Shown: positions 19,751-29,106, counted from the stretch's first letter. The stretch is DNA of 64,000 nt from Rouxiella chamberiensis (GCF_026967475.1 NZ_CP114058.1:3658001-3722000), one strand, 5' to 3'. Notes: generated from the letters alone by a model not told the origin. Numbers and translations: made by a program.

Positions 19751-20884
19751 ATGAAACTCGTGTTAAAAACCATGAGCCTCACAATAGGTCTATTACTGGC
19801 TGGCGGATTACAGGCCAAAGACACACTTCCCCCAACGTTACCGACGCAGCAGGATGCGCGTTTACAGCAGGTAGCCACCTCGACCCACGTCTGGAACGGG
19901 CTTACGGTCACTACCGGCGGACGCATTTTTGCTTCCTTTACGCAATCCGAAGGACCGGGTCTGCAACTGGGTGAAGTGGGCGAAAACGGCAAGGTTACGC
20001 CGTATCCCGACGCAGAATGGAATCAATGGAAACCGTCCGATCCTGAACACCACTTCCTTCACGTCAATGCGCTGCGCATCGGTCCCGATGGCAATCTCTG
20101 GGCTGTTGATGCGGGTAATACTGGAATCGGTACCGGTGCAAAATCGGTCGATGGCGGTGCCAAGCTGGTGAAGATTGACCCGGCGACCAACAAAGTGGTT
20201 AAAACCTACCTGATCAAGCCTCCGGTACAGAAGACCGCCAGCTACATTGATGATGTCCGTTTTAACGGTCATTACGCCTATATGACCGATCCGGGCGCAG
20301 TCGGTCTGGTCGTGCTGAATCTGGATACCGGCAAGGCACACCGCGTGCTGGACAATCAGCCGCTGTCGATTGACCACGACCCTATTTATGCCGACGGCAA
20401 GAAACTGATTCTGCCAAACGGCCAGGAGAAACGTGTAGGTCTGGACCAGCTGGAAGTCTCTCCAGACGGCAAATGGCTGTATTACCAGGCGATTCCGGGT
20501 CCATTGGCGCGTATCGAAACGCGTTACCTGAACGATGATTCACTGCCGGCCAGCGAAGTGAACAAGCATGCCGAGAAAGTGATTGATACCTGGAGCACCG
20601 GCGGTACGGCCATTGACAGCGAAGGCAACATCTACGCGTCGGACATCAACACCCGTTCCATCAAGCGTATTACCCCGGAAGGCAAGGTTTCAACCGTTAT
20701 CTCCGATCCGCGTCTGGTGTGGATTGATGCGATGTGGGTAACCGATGGCGCACTGTGGATGCCGTCCGGTCAGATCAACCGCACACCGGCGACCACCGGC
20801 GGTAAAGCATCGACGGTGGAATATCCGGTCAAGATGTACAAGCTGCCTCTGCCAATCAAACCTTCACCACTCGACCACTCGTAA
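19751..20884 (+). CDS. Exported Yellow/MRJP-type beta-propeller protein
   Basis: Protein of 377 residues with a signal peptide (cleavage expected after GGLQA near residue 22) and a six-bladed propeller of the major royal jelly/Yellow family, related to SMP-30 lactonases. Family-type segments are LWAVDAGN, LVKIDPATNKVVKTY, SYIDDVRFN and SPDGKWLYYQAIPGPL. Insect relatives bind amines or catalyse dopachrome conversion; bacterial ones are mostly uncharacterised. It should be periplasmic. It follows the aldolase gene after 165 bases and may share its transcript or have its own promoter. A lactonase or ligand-binding role is a guess. Confidence 0.85.
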   Translation: MKLVLKTMSLTIGLLLAGGLQAKDTLPPTLPTQQDARLQQVATSTHVWNGLTVTTGGRIFASFTQSEGPGLQLGEVGENGKVTPYPDAEWNQWKPSDPEHHFLHVNALRIGPDGNLWAVDAGNTGIGTGAKSVDGGAKLVKIDPATNKVVKTYLIKPPVQKTASYIDDVRFNGHYAYMTDPGAVGLVVLNLDTGKAHRVLDNQPLSIDHDPIYADGKKLILPNGQEKRVGLDQLEVSPDGKWLYYQAIPGPLARIETRYLNDDSLPASEVNKHAEKVIDTWSTGGTAIDSEGNIYASDINTRSIKRITPEGKVSTVISDPRLVWIDAMWVTDGALWMPSGQINRTPATTGGKASTVEYPVKMYKLPLPIKPSPLDHS

Positions 20885-20920
20885 TCGACGTGTGCTGAAG
20901 TCAGCAAGGTGTTACGCAAA

Positions 20921-20945
20921 ACAGCCGCAACGCGGCTGTTTTTTT
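20921..20945 (+). terminator. Rho-independent terminator at right end of accessory segment
   Basis: acagccgc / gcggctgt (20921-20928 and 20932-20939) then a T run. It lies 36 bases after the propeller gene. Confidence 0.88.
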
Positions 20946-20982
20946 ATTCTCAGGAAAAACTCAGAGAAAAATCAGCAAAAAA

Positions 20983-22356
20983 TCAGATGACACGCGAGTA
21001 TTGCCGCTGTCTGAGCTGTTGACGCAGGTAAATATCGAAACACATGCAGAGAGTGCGGATGAGGTATCGGCCTTTGGGCGTAACCGTTAAGCCGTTATCT
21101 TTTATGTCCACCAGCCCGTCTTGTTGCAGCGGCGCGAGCATTCGCAGGTCTTCGGCAAAATAATCAGGAAAACTCAGCCGATGCCGTTTTTCGATAGCGC
21201 CGAAATCCAGACTGAAATGGCACATCAGCGACGTAATTACGTCACGCCGTACGCAATCATCCACCGTCATCGCCAACCCACGCCACATCGCCTGCCCTTG
21301 AGAATTCACCTGTGAGGCATAGATTTTCAGCGATTTTTCATTTTGTGCGTAGGTATTCCCGATCATGCTTATTGCCGACACGCCAAGCCCCAGTAAATCG
21401 CTGTCGCCGTGCGTGGTGTAACCCTGAAAATTGCGATGCAGCACCCCGTTTTTTTGCGCAATGGCCAGTTCGTCATCGGGCCGGGCAAAGTGGTCCATGC
21501 CGATAAACCGATAGCCGGATGCCGTCAGAAAGGCCGTGCTTTCCTGCAAAATGCGCAAGCGAGTTGCGGCATCGGGTAAGTCCTCTACTTTTATTTTGCG
21601 CTGGGCTGCAAACAGGCTCGGCATATGCGCGTAATTGAATACACTCAGCCTGTCAGGGTTTAATACCGCCACGCGCTGCAACGTAAGGGCAAAACTTTCG
21701 GCAGTTTGTCTGGGCAGTCCATAAATCAGGTCGATGTTGGTTGAACTGAAACCCAGCGTTTTCGCGCGCGCCATCAGCGAAAAGATAAAGGTTTCATCCT
21801 GCACCCGATTCACGGCTTGCTGCACGTCTTTATTGAAATCCTGCACGCCCATGCTCAGACGAGTAAAACCCTCGCGGTGTAAATGATCCAGTACATCCAG
21901 CTCGATTTCGCGAGGATCAATCTCCAGTGATAATTCGGCCGCAGGCAAGAAATCGAAATGATGGCGCAATAACGTCATCAGGCGGCTTATCTGTCTTTTG
22001 TCGAGAAAGGTGGGTGTCCCGCCGCCCCAATGCATCTGGCTGACCTTGCGGCCACGAAATAGCACGGCGCGATGCGCTATCTCTTTTTCAAGCAGGTCAA
22101 GATACGCCTCCGCCTTATGCTGCTGGCGCGTCACCTGCTTGTTGCATCCGCAGAAGTAGCAAAGGCGATGACAAAAGGGAATGTGGACATACAGAGAAAG
22201 GGGGCGGTCGGGAAAACGTGCAACGGCGCGTAAAAAATCGTGTTGTCGAAAGTCGGGGCTGAATTCCAGCGCGGTAGGATAAGAGGTGTAACGTGGCCCG
22301 GACCCGTTATATTTTTGAATCATGGCCGTATCCCATTCGATAGACGCTGCCGACAT
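20983..22356 (-). CDS. hemN: Oxygen-independent coproporphyrinogen III dehydrogenase HemN
   Basis: Radical-SAM enzyme of 457 residues that oxidatively decarboxylates coproporphyrinogen III to protoporphyrinogen IX in haem synthesis without oxygen. The iron-sulfur cluster cysteines are Cys62, Cys66 and Cys69, with the characteristic extra Cys71 (PFCHRLCYFCGC). WGGGTPT and the N-terminal GPRYTSYPTA segment are typical. In E. coli hemN lies close to glnG; here the accessory segment separates them. Confidence 0.97.
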   Translation of the reverse strand: MSAASIEWDTAMIQKYNGSGPRYTSYPTALEFSPDFRQHDFLRAVARFPDRPLSLYVHIPFCHRLCYFCGCNKQVTRQQHKAEAYLDLLEKEIAHRAVLFRGRKVSQMHWGGGTPTFLDKRQISRLMTLLRHHFDFLPAAELSLEIDPREIELDVLDHLHREGFTRLSMGVQDFNKDVQQAVNRVQDETFIFSLMARAKTLGFSSTNIDLIYGLPRQTAESFALTLQRVAVLNPDRLSVFNYAHMPSLFAAQRKIKVEDLPDAATRLRILQESTAFLTASGYRFIGMDHFARPDDELAIAQKNGVLHRNFQGYTTHGDSDLLGLGVSAISMIGNTYAQNEKSLKIYASQVNSQGQAMWRGLAMTVDDCVRRDVITSLMCHFSLDFGAIEKRHRLSFPDYFAEDLRMLAPLQQDGLVDIKDNGLTVTPKGRYLIRTLCMCFDIYLRQQLRQRQYSRVI

Positions 22357-22391
22357 GCCGACTCCAGAATGCTGCTGAAAGGCCCGAAAAC

Positions 22392-22583
22392 CTAGGGGCG
22401 TTCACGGCTGTCGCGCTGACGACGCCGTTCCGACCGTCGCGGCAGAAGCGGTTGTCTGCGGGAGGGTGCAAGGCCAACCCTGCGCAGGCGTGACTTCTGG
22501 TTCGACAGGCGCTTAAGTCTACCCAACAGGCAGGCAACAAAACACACGAAGAATGAGGTGATGACCAATACAATGATATTCAT
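22392..22583 (-). CDS. Possible small membrane protein, 63 residues
   Basis: Open frame from ATG 22581-22583 with a strongly hydrophobic start (MNIIVLVITSFFVCFVACLL) followed by a very basic, arginine-rich tail. One membrane helix with the tail inside the cell is the expected topology. No good ribosome site is visible. It occupies most of the otherwise empty gap between hemN and the response regulator. I do not recognise it; it could be spurious. Confidence 0.35.
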   Translation of the reverse strand: MNIIVLVITSFFVCFVACLLGRLKRLSNQKSRLRRVGLAPSRRQPLLPRRSERRRQRDSRERP

Positions 22584-22604
22584 CAATCTGGCTTGAAAAA
22601 GAGT

Positions 22605-23303
22605 TTAGAAAGAGGGGTTAAATAACCTGATTTGCGTCAACAGGCAATAGAGTTCGCAATCCGAATGCACTTCCAGTTTGCTCATTGCCCGCAGTTTATG
22701 GGCGCTTACCGTTTTCGGGCTAAGATTCATCTGCTCAGCGATGTCGTTAAAACTGAGCCCTTTCAGAAGCAGGCGCAGCACTTCCATCTCTCTTAGCGAC
22801 ATCTCTTTTCCACTCAGATCACCGCCTTTAAATAGCGCTTTCATTAATCCGTTCTTAACATATATATCATTATTCATCACGGCAACGATGGCCTGCTCCA
22901 GCGTTTTTTCACAGCTGTTCATTGTGATATAACCTGCCGCGCCCATATCGAGAATCGCGCGCATAATGGCAGAATGTTTATAGGGCGAGATAACGATAAT
23001 TTTAAGAAGTGGATATTTTCTGGCGAGCCATTTAATTAATCCGTAGCCATCCAGCGTGGAAATAGGTTTACCCGATGCTTGCGTATTTAGGGAATAACCC
23101 AAAATCAGCAGATCGATGCGGTTTGCGGCCAGCAGGGTAACGAGTTCGCCGGGGCTGCCCGTATCGACGACATGAGGCGGCAGCGCAGACCTTGAGCCCG
23201 TGTTGAGATTGACCATTTTGTTGATAAGACAGCAAATCCCCTTTCTGACCAACTGCAACTCTTCGGCAACGACAATATTTATGCTCATAGCCCTTTTCTT
23301 CAC
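22605..23303 (-). CDS. LuxR/RcsB-like regulator with degenerate receiver domain
   Basis: Protein of 232 residues: an N-terminal receiver-like domain (about 7-130) and a LuxR-type DNA-binding domain (about 168-225; MSLREMEVLRLLLKG, LSPKTVSAHK). The normal phospho-acceptor aspartate is replaced by Gly69 (DLLILGYSL) and the switch lysine by Met (GYITMNS), while the acidic pair survives as Glu-Glu. It is therefore unlikely to be controlled by phosphorylation, much like RcsA, and may act through partner binding. The start could also be Met6. There is no sensor kinase next to it. The 386 bases between it and yihI are AT-rich and hold no gene that I can support. Confidence 0.85.
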   Translation of the reverse strand: MKKRAMSINIVVAEELQLVRKGICCLINKMVNLNTGSRSALPPHVVDTGSPGELVTLLAANRIDLLILGYSLNTQASGKPISTLDGYGLIKWLARKYPLLKIIVISPYKHSAIMRAILDMGAAGYITMNSCEKTLEQAIVAVMNNDIYVKNGLMKALFKGGDLSGKEMSLREMEVLRLLLKGLSFNDIAEQMNLSPKTVSAHKLRAMSKLEVHSDCELYCLLTQIRLFNPSF

Positions 23304-23689
23304 ATCCCTGAGTCAAAGGTTTTAAACAGATAATCGAAGTCATAAATATAACTGATTACACTGGCGAGGCGCGTGATTATTTAATTAAACCTTTATCTGG
23401 TTTCCCATTGATTGATCTTCACTTCTATCAATAATTAAGACTTTATTTTATAAACTTATATATTCATATGAATTATAAAATAGCGTGCTTTGTTTACGGA
23501 TGTTCAAAAGAATTTTATCAAGTAGGGAGATAGAGAAGAAAGTTTAAGAGGATTATAACAAGGCAATTAAAGAAAAAAGGGCGTTGCGGTATCGACTGAA
23601 ATGATTGAAAGGGCCAAGCCAGAAAGGCGTGGCACAATGGCCCCTCGACAGATGCTCTGCCGAGAGGCTTTATGACTAGACGCGGTAAA

Positions 23690-24222
23690 TCAGTTGCCGC
23701 CTTTCAGCAGGCGATACATGTTTTCGCCCTGCTCTTCGTCTTCGTCGTCTTCATCGCCAAGCTCGATGCCCAGCAATTCCATCAGGACGTCGATGCGGTC
23801 CAACGTTTGATCAACATAGCTTTGATCTTCTGCGCTCAGGGTTTTCCCTTCGTCCAGCAGATCCAGCAGAGAATCAAGGCGTGCGTCGTTTTCAAGCAGC
23901 GTCAGTTCTTCTTCCGGCGGCAAGACTGGCGCAGCGTCTTTCTTCGGCTTCTCGGCCTTTTGCGCTTTTGGTTTTTCTTTATAGACCGTCTCGACTATCA
24001 AGGGGACGGCTTTCTTGCTGCCGATACGAGGATCGGTTTTCTTGCCCGCCGTGCCAGACTTGTTTTTGTCGGCATCAGGATTGGCGCGTGAGCCTGGTTT
24101 GTGGCCACGATGTTTGTTGTCACGCTTACGATCGCGCGCTTCGATATCAAGCTCAACGCGACTTTTTTCTTCGTTTTAGACGTCGCGGCTTTGGCACGCG
24201 GTGCTTTCGCTGACTGGTTCAT
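23690..24222 (-). CDS. yihI: Der GTPase activator YihI (frameshifted)
   Basis: Small acidic and basic protein that stimulates the ribosome-assembly GTPase Der. About 177 residues after repair. The N-terminal half is basic (MNQSAKAPRAKAATSKTKKK) and the C-terminal half very acidic (DEDDEDEE), as in E. coli. The frame breaks at the T run 24163-24168 (A on the coding strand); one more base gives SRVELDIEARDRKR, matching the E. coli family pattern, and continues to the TAA at 23690. Probably a sequencing deletion. Confidence 0.88.
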
Positions 24223-24290
24223 AGCATCTACTCTTAGGTGTGTTCATTTAGTATAGAATTGCGGCGGAATCTAGCAGAAAGCGAACAAAG

Positions 24291-24504
24291 AAAAAAGGCA
24301 ACAAGTTAACCTTGTCACCTTTTTATTTTTTCCAATGGAAGAATTTTAGTACACAGCTGTCCATGTGCGGCAATCATGTCCCTGTTTTCCGTTGCCTGAG
24401 TCGCCTTCCACGGCGAATTTTCCGTTAAGTCCGTGCAGCCACGATGCGTTCCAAACCTCCCTCAACGCCTGCTCGTCCGTGCATCCGTCTTGCGTTCATC
24501 GTGT
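24291..24504 (-). ncRNA. csrC: CsrC small RNA (CsrA-sequestering)
   Basis: In E. coli csrC lies between yihI and engB (yihA) and reads in the direction of yihI; this interval is the same. The minus strand carries about ten GGA motifs, many as ACGGA or GGGA, the CsrA-binding signature, and ends in a hairpin followed by TTTTTTCTTTG (24297-24319 plus T run), closely like the E. coli csrC terminator. A -35/-10 pair, TTGAGC and TAAAGT (24511-24516), places the 5' end near 24504. CsrC titrates CsrA under BarA-UvrY control. The 5' end is approximate. The remaining 24505-24806 holds the engB promoter and upstream control DNA. Confidence 0.78.
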
Positions 24505-24806
24505 AATAAAACTTTACCCTAACGCGCTAAAGGCTCAAGATACCGCCGCAAAGCCTGGGAGGCAGATTTGACAAGCCACCAGCAACGTAATGAATTTCAT
24601 TGATAATTATTGTTTTAGTATAAAAACTCGCGTTTTAGCTCGCATTAAAAATGGCAAAACTCTCACAGCTTAATGGCAGAAATCGCAACTGCTATCATTT
24701 CTTTGAATGATTTTTCACCATGCAGTGTGTAAAACAGAAACACATCGCGCCTCTGATACAGCTATAATCGCCAGCCAGATACTGACGCCTCACGGAGACA
24801 CACGTT

Positions 24807-25450
24807 TTGACCAGCCAAACCTACAACTACCATATGACTCATTTCGTCATCAGTGCCCCGGATATCCGGCATCTACCGAGTGATGTGGGCATTGAAGTCG
24901 CCTTTGCTGGTCGTTCAAACGCCGGGAAATCCAGTGCGCTCAATACGCTGACCGAGCAAAAAAGCCTTGCGCGTACCAGTAAGACGCCGGGCCGTACCCA
25001 GCTTATCAACCTGTTCCAGGTCGAAGAAGGTGTTCGTCTGGTCGACTTGCCGGGCTACGGCTACGCGCAGGTACCGGAAGAGATGAAACGCAAATGGCAG
25101 CGCGCACTCGGCGAATACCTGCAAATGCGTAACTGCCTGAAAGGTCTGGTGGTGTTGATGGACATTCGCCACCCTCTGAAAGATCTCGACCAGCAGATGA
25201 TTCAGTGGGCCGTAGATGTCGGCACGCCTGTGCTGGTACTGCTGACCAAGTCGGACAAGCTGGCTTCGGGCGCTCGTCAAAAGCAGCTGAAACTGGTGCG
25301 TGAAGAAGTGGAGTCATTCATGGGTGATATTCAGGTTGAAACCTTCTCGTCCCTGAAAAAACCGGTGTGGATAAACTGAAGGCCAAGCTGAACAGCTGGT
25401 TTAGCGAAATTCCACCGGAAGTGTTGGAAGAAGGGCTTGCAGACGAATAA
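24807..25450 (+). CDS. engB: Ribosome biogenesis GTPase EngB/YsxC (YihA), frameshifted near C-terminus
   Basis: Essential circular GTPase needed for late 50S assembly. About 214 residues when repaired (E. coli 210). Motifs: P-loop [10 protein letters not shown]3 DLPGYGYA, G4 TKSDK. The frame runs into a stop at 25377-25379 because the A run 25356-25361 is one short; adding an A gives [20 protein letters not shown] and the natural TAA at 25448-25450. As the gene is essential in E. coli, a sequencing error is the likely cause. Confidence 0.94.
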
Positions 25451-25475
25451 GTCCGACAGTCGCAACGTAAAAAAC

Positions 25476-25500
25476 AGGGTAGCCTCGGCTGCCCTTTTTT
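25476..25500 (+). terminator. Rho-independent terminator after engB
   Basis: agggtagcc / ggctgccct (25476-25484 and 25487-25495, one G-U pair) followed by T residues. It faces the Spot 42 terminator from the other side. Confidence 0.8.
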
Positions 25501-25581
25501 ATGCGCGCCATGTAGAGAAACAGGTCTGATGCGATTGTGGAAATAGCAGCAAAACTTCAGAAAATCTTACCAAAAGCCCAA

Positions 25582-25690
25582 TAAAAAACGCCCCAGACAT
25601 AAATGCCTGGGGCGGCTAAAATATTCAGCCAAATCCGATTACGTGAAGTAAAAGGTCTGAAAGATAGAACATCTTACCTCTGTACCCTAC
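25582..25690 (-). ncRNA. spf: Spot 42 small RNA
   Basis: The 109-base minus-strand segment starts GTAGGGTACAGAGGTAAGAT and ends in a CGCCCCAG / CTGGGGCG hairpin with a T run. It is almost identical to E. coli Spot 42, differing mainly in the terminator loop. This Hfq-dependent RNA dampens secondary carbon metabolism genes and is itself repressed by cAMP-CRP. It lies just downstream of polA, as in E. coli. A -10 element TAAAGT (25698-25703) is 7 bases upstream of the 5' end. Confidence 0.96.
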
Positions 25691-25836
25691 GTCTGAGACT
25701 TTACCTCATTTTTTTGAGATGAAAAAGTATTTTTTGTAGTTTACTTACACAAAAGTTGAGGGATATGCGATCAGCCTCATCCTTTTTCACCTAACTGATG
25801 TTGTTTAATTACAAAATCAGCTTATTTTATCGTCAC

Positions 25837-28633
25837 TTAGTGAGCCTGATCCCAGTTTTCACCGACACCGACATCAACTTGCAGCGGTACGGCGAGCGTC
25901 ATGCTGCTTTCCATAAGCTGGCGGATTGTTTCCTTTGCACTTTCAAGGTCATCCTTGTGCACTTCAAACACCAGTTCATCGTGCACCTGCATGATGATGC
26001 GGGCGCGGGGAGCATCGGGGGTTGCCAGCCAGTCGGCTACCTTAATCATGGCGCGTTTGATGATATCCGCAGCCGTGCCCTGCATCGGAGCATTGATGGC
26101 GGCGCGTTCGGCACCTTTGCGACGCATGGCGTTGCTGGACTTGATGTCGGGCAGATACAGGCGACGGCCGTCCAGCGTTTCAACATAACCCTGCTCGGAC
26201 GCCTGCTTGCGGGTGCGCTCCATGTACTCAAGCACGCCCGGATAGCGTTCGAAATAGAGATCCATATAACGCTGCGACTCTTTGCGCGGAATATTCAGCT
26301 GACGCGACAGGCCAAAGGCGCTCATGCCGTAAATCAGGCCAAAGTTGATGGCCTTGGCACTGCGGCGCTGCTCACCGGTAACTTTTTCCACTTCGGTGCC
26401 AAAGACTTCGGCCGCCGTGGCGCGGTGAATATCCTGCCCTTCGGAGAAGGCATCCAGCAGCCCTTTGTCTTTCGACAGATGCGCCATGATGCGCAACTCG
26501 ATTTGCGAGTAGTCGGCCGCGACGATGCAGTAGTCTTCAGGGGCAATAAAGGCCTGACGAATACGACGTCCTTCGTCGTTGCGAACCGGAATGTTTTGCA
26601 GGTTGGGATCGCTTGAAGACAGACGCCCGGTTGCGGTGACCGCCTGATGATAGGAGGTATGCACTCGACCCGTTTCAGGGCTTATCATCAGCGGCAGCTT
26701 GTCGGTATAGGTCGATTTCAGCTTGGCCAGGCCACGATACTCGAGAATCACCTTGGGCAGCGGATAGTCCAGTGCCAGCTCGGCCAGAACTTCCTCATTG
26801 GTAGACGGTGCGCCGCCAGGGGTTTTCTTGAGGATAGGCAACTGCTGTTTCTCGTACAGAATTGCCTGCAACTGTTTGGTTGAAGAGAGGTTGAACGGCT
26901 CTTCTGCGAGTTCGTGCGCTTTAGTTTCAAGCTCGTTCAGGCGCAGCGCCAGCTCTTTGGAGTGCGCGGCCAGGATATTCTGGTCAATGAGCACGCCGGT
27001 GCGCTCGATGTGCGACAGCACCGCGACCAGCGGCATATCGACATCGGTAAACACCGTTTTCAGGCCCGGCTCTTTGGCAATCTTTGGCCACATCTCCTGA
27101 TGCAGACGCAGCGTGACGTCGGCGTCTTCGGCAGCGTAGGGCCCGGCCTGCTCCAGCGCAATCTGGTTGAAGGTCAGCTGATTTTTACCTTTGCCCGCAA
27201 TCTCTTCGAAGGTGACGGTCTTGTGACCCAGTACGCGGTCGGCCATGCTGTCCATGTCGTGACGACCCGAAACGCTGTCGAGAACATAGGACTCGATCAT
27301 GGTGTCGAAGCTGATGCCCTGAAGCTCGATGCCATACTTCAGCAGCACGCCGCGATCGAACTTGAGGTTTTGTCCGACCTTGGCCTGCGCCGGATCTTCG
27401 AGCAGCGGCTTGAGTTGTTTGAGCACCTCGTTGCGATCGAGCTGGGCTGGCGAGTCCAGATAATCATGCGCGACCGGCAGATAGGCGGCAACGCCGGGTT
27501 CGATGGCAAAAGAGAGGCCGACCAGATTGGCGGTCAGCGTATCCAGCCCATCGGTTTCGGTATCAAACGCGAACACCTCGGAATTTTTCAGCAATACCAG
27601 CCATTGATCCAGCGTCTCCTGGTCGAGGATGGTGACATACCCCTCCTGCGGGAGCTGAGCGCGCTCTACAGCGGTTGCAGCGCTGCTTTCAACGTTGGGT
27701 ACAGCCCCTTTCCTGCTCGCTGCGGCGACGCCTTTCTTGCCGTTTAACCAGCCACCCTGATCGACATCGGCCAGCCAGCGTTTGAACTCGTAGCGCTCGA
27801 ACAGCCCCTTGAGTTCTTCATCATTCGGCTCACTCACGGTGAGATCGGCGCAGGTGATCTCCAGCTCGACATCGGTCTTGATGGTCGCGAGCTGATAAGA
27901 CAGGTAGGCCACCTCTTTGTTGTCGGCAAGCTTGGCAGCCATGGTTTTTGAACCACGGAAACCGAGGGTCGAAATTTTGTCGAGATCGCCGTACAGCGCG
28001 TCAAGACCGCCAATGCCCTGCAACAGCGCCTGCGCAGTTTTCTCGCCCACACCCGGAACGCCCGGGATGTTATCCGACGAGTCGCCCATCAGCGCCAGAT
28101 AATCGATAATAAGCTCGGGAGGAACGCCATACTTGGTTATCACTTCATCCGGGCCCAGAATCGCGTTGTTCATGGTGTTAATCAGGGTCACAGCGGGCGT
28201 AACCAGCTGCGCCATGTCTTTATCACCTGTACTAATCAGCACGCTGTGACCCGCCTTCTCGGCTTCGAGCGCCAGCGTCCCTATTACATCGTCGGCTTCG
28301 ACGCCCGCAACGACCAGAAGCGGCAGCCCCATTGACTTGACCATCTGATGCAGTGGTTCGATCTGGGCGCGCAGGTCATCGGGCATTGGCGGACGATGCG
28401 ATTTATATTCGGCAAACAGCTCGTCGCGGAAGGTTTTGCCTTTGGCGTCAAACACGACGGCGACATGGCTTGGCTGATACTGCAACAGCAGGCTGCGCAG
28501 CATGTTCAGCACGCCGTACATCGCGCCCGTGGGTTCGCCCGCACCATTGGTGAGCGGCGGAACGCATGGTAGGCGCGGTAAAGGTAAGACGAACCGTCTA
28601 CCAGGATCAGGGGTTTTCAGCAATCTGGGCCAT
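25837..28633 (-). CDS. polA: DNA polymerase I (two single-base breaks near N-terminus)
   Basis: Repair and Okazaki-fragment polymerase. About 932 residues: N-terminal 5' nuclease, 3'-5' proofreading domain ([11 protein letters not shown]) and family A polymerase ([22 protein letters not shown]), ending GENWDQAH as in E. coli. The true start is ATG 28631-28633 ([14 protein letters not shown]). Two bases are missing: one in the G run 28610-28613 and one at 28559-28560; restoring both gives [16 protein letters not shown]. The remaining frame otherwise begins at a TTG with unrelated residues. Both breaks fall within 55 bases and look like sequencing errors. Confidence 0.95.
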
Positions 28634-28718
28634 AACTCTTCTTTATACGTGGCATGTCATACCCCTAAGCATGCCATAGCTGAGGTTAAAGGCGAACCTT
28701 GAAAGGAAATTTGATGTT

Positions 28719-28757
28719 GATCCTGCGAGGTTTATCGCAGGATCTTCCTGTGGATAA
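28719..28757. promoter_or_regulatory. Hairpin and DnaA box upstream of polA
   Basis: A perfect ten-base inverted repeat gatcctgcga / tcgcaggatc (28719-28728, 28735-28744) is followed 4 bases on by TGTGGATAA (28749-28757), the complement of the strong DnaA box TTATCCACA. They lie 86-124 bases upstream of the polA start. Both arms of the repeat contain a GATC Dam site. The rest of 28634-29106 holds the polA promoter region and no gene that I can support. Confidence 0.6.
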
Positions 28758-29068
28758 CTTTGTGAGTAAAATTCTATCTCGATCACCGATTCATGTTGCC
28801 TATATCAGAAGGGATCGATATAAGGCCGGTAATCATTGAGTTATACGGCTGACGGCGCTCTTCAGGCTGTCATTTTTATTTAATCTTCATTGTGGATATA
28901 AAATAAAACGTAATAATGAATCCGTCATTCCGGCATGAAAAATAGAATTTGAACACGGCGATATTTATGACGATTTAGGTGATTAAGATAAAGCGTAATC
29001 AAAGGGAGTTGTTCAAAAAGCAGACAGGTTTTAAACGAATAATACGGGGACGAGTAAGGGGGTGGAAA

Positions 29069-29099
29069 TATAAACGCCAGCGCGATGCCGGCGTTTATA
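29069..29099 (-). terminator. Terminator-like hairpin after dsbA
   Basis: tataaacgcc / ggcgtttata (29069-29078 and 29090-29099), 8 bases beyond the dsbA stop. The T run on the minus strand is weak, so it may protect the mRNA end instead. Confidence 0.55.
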
Positions 29100-29106
29100 A
29101 AGAGGC

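Noticed and set aside
12409..20945. The accessory segment as a prophage or integrative element
   Set aside because: No integrase, transposase, phage gene, tRNA end or flanking direct repeat was found.
24297..24331. Plus-strand terminator upstream of engB
   Set aside because: The hairpin has T runs on both sides, but no plus-strand gene precedes it; the minus-strand reading as the end of csrC explains it better.
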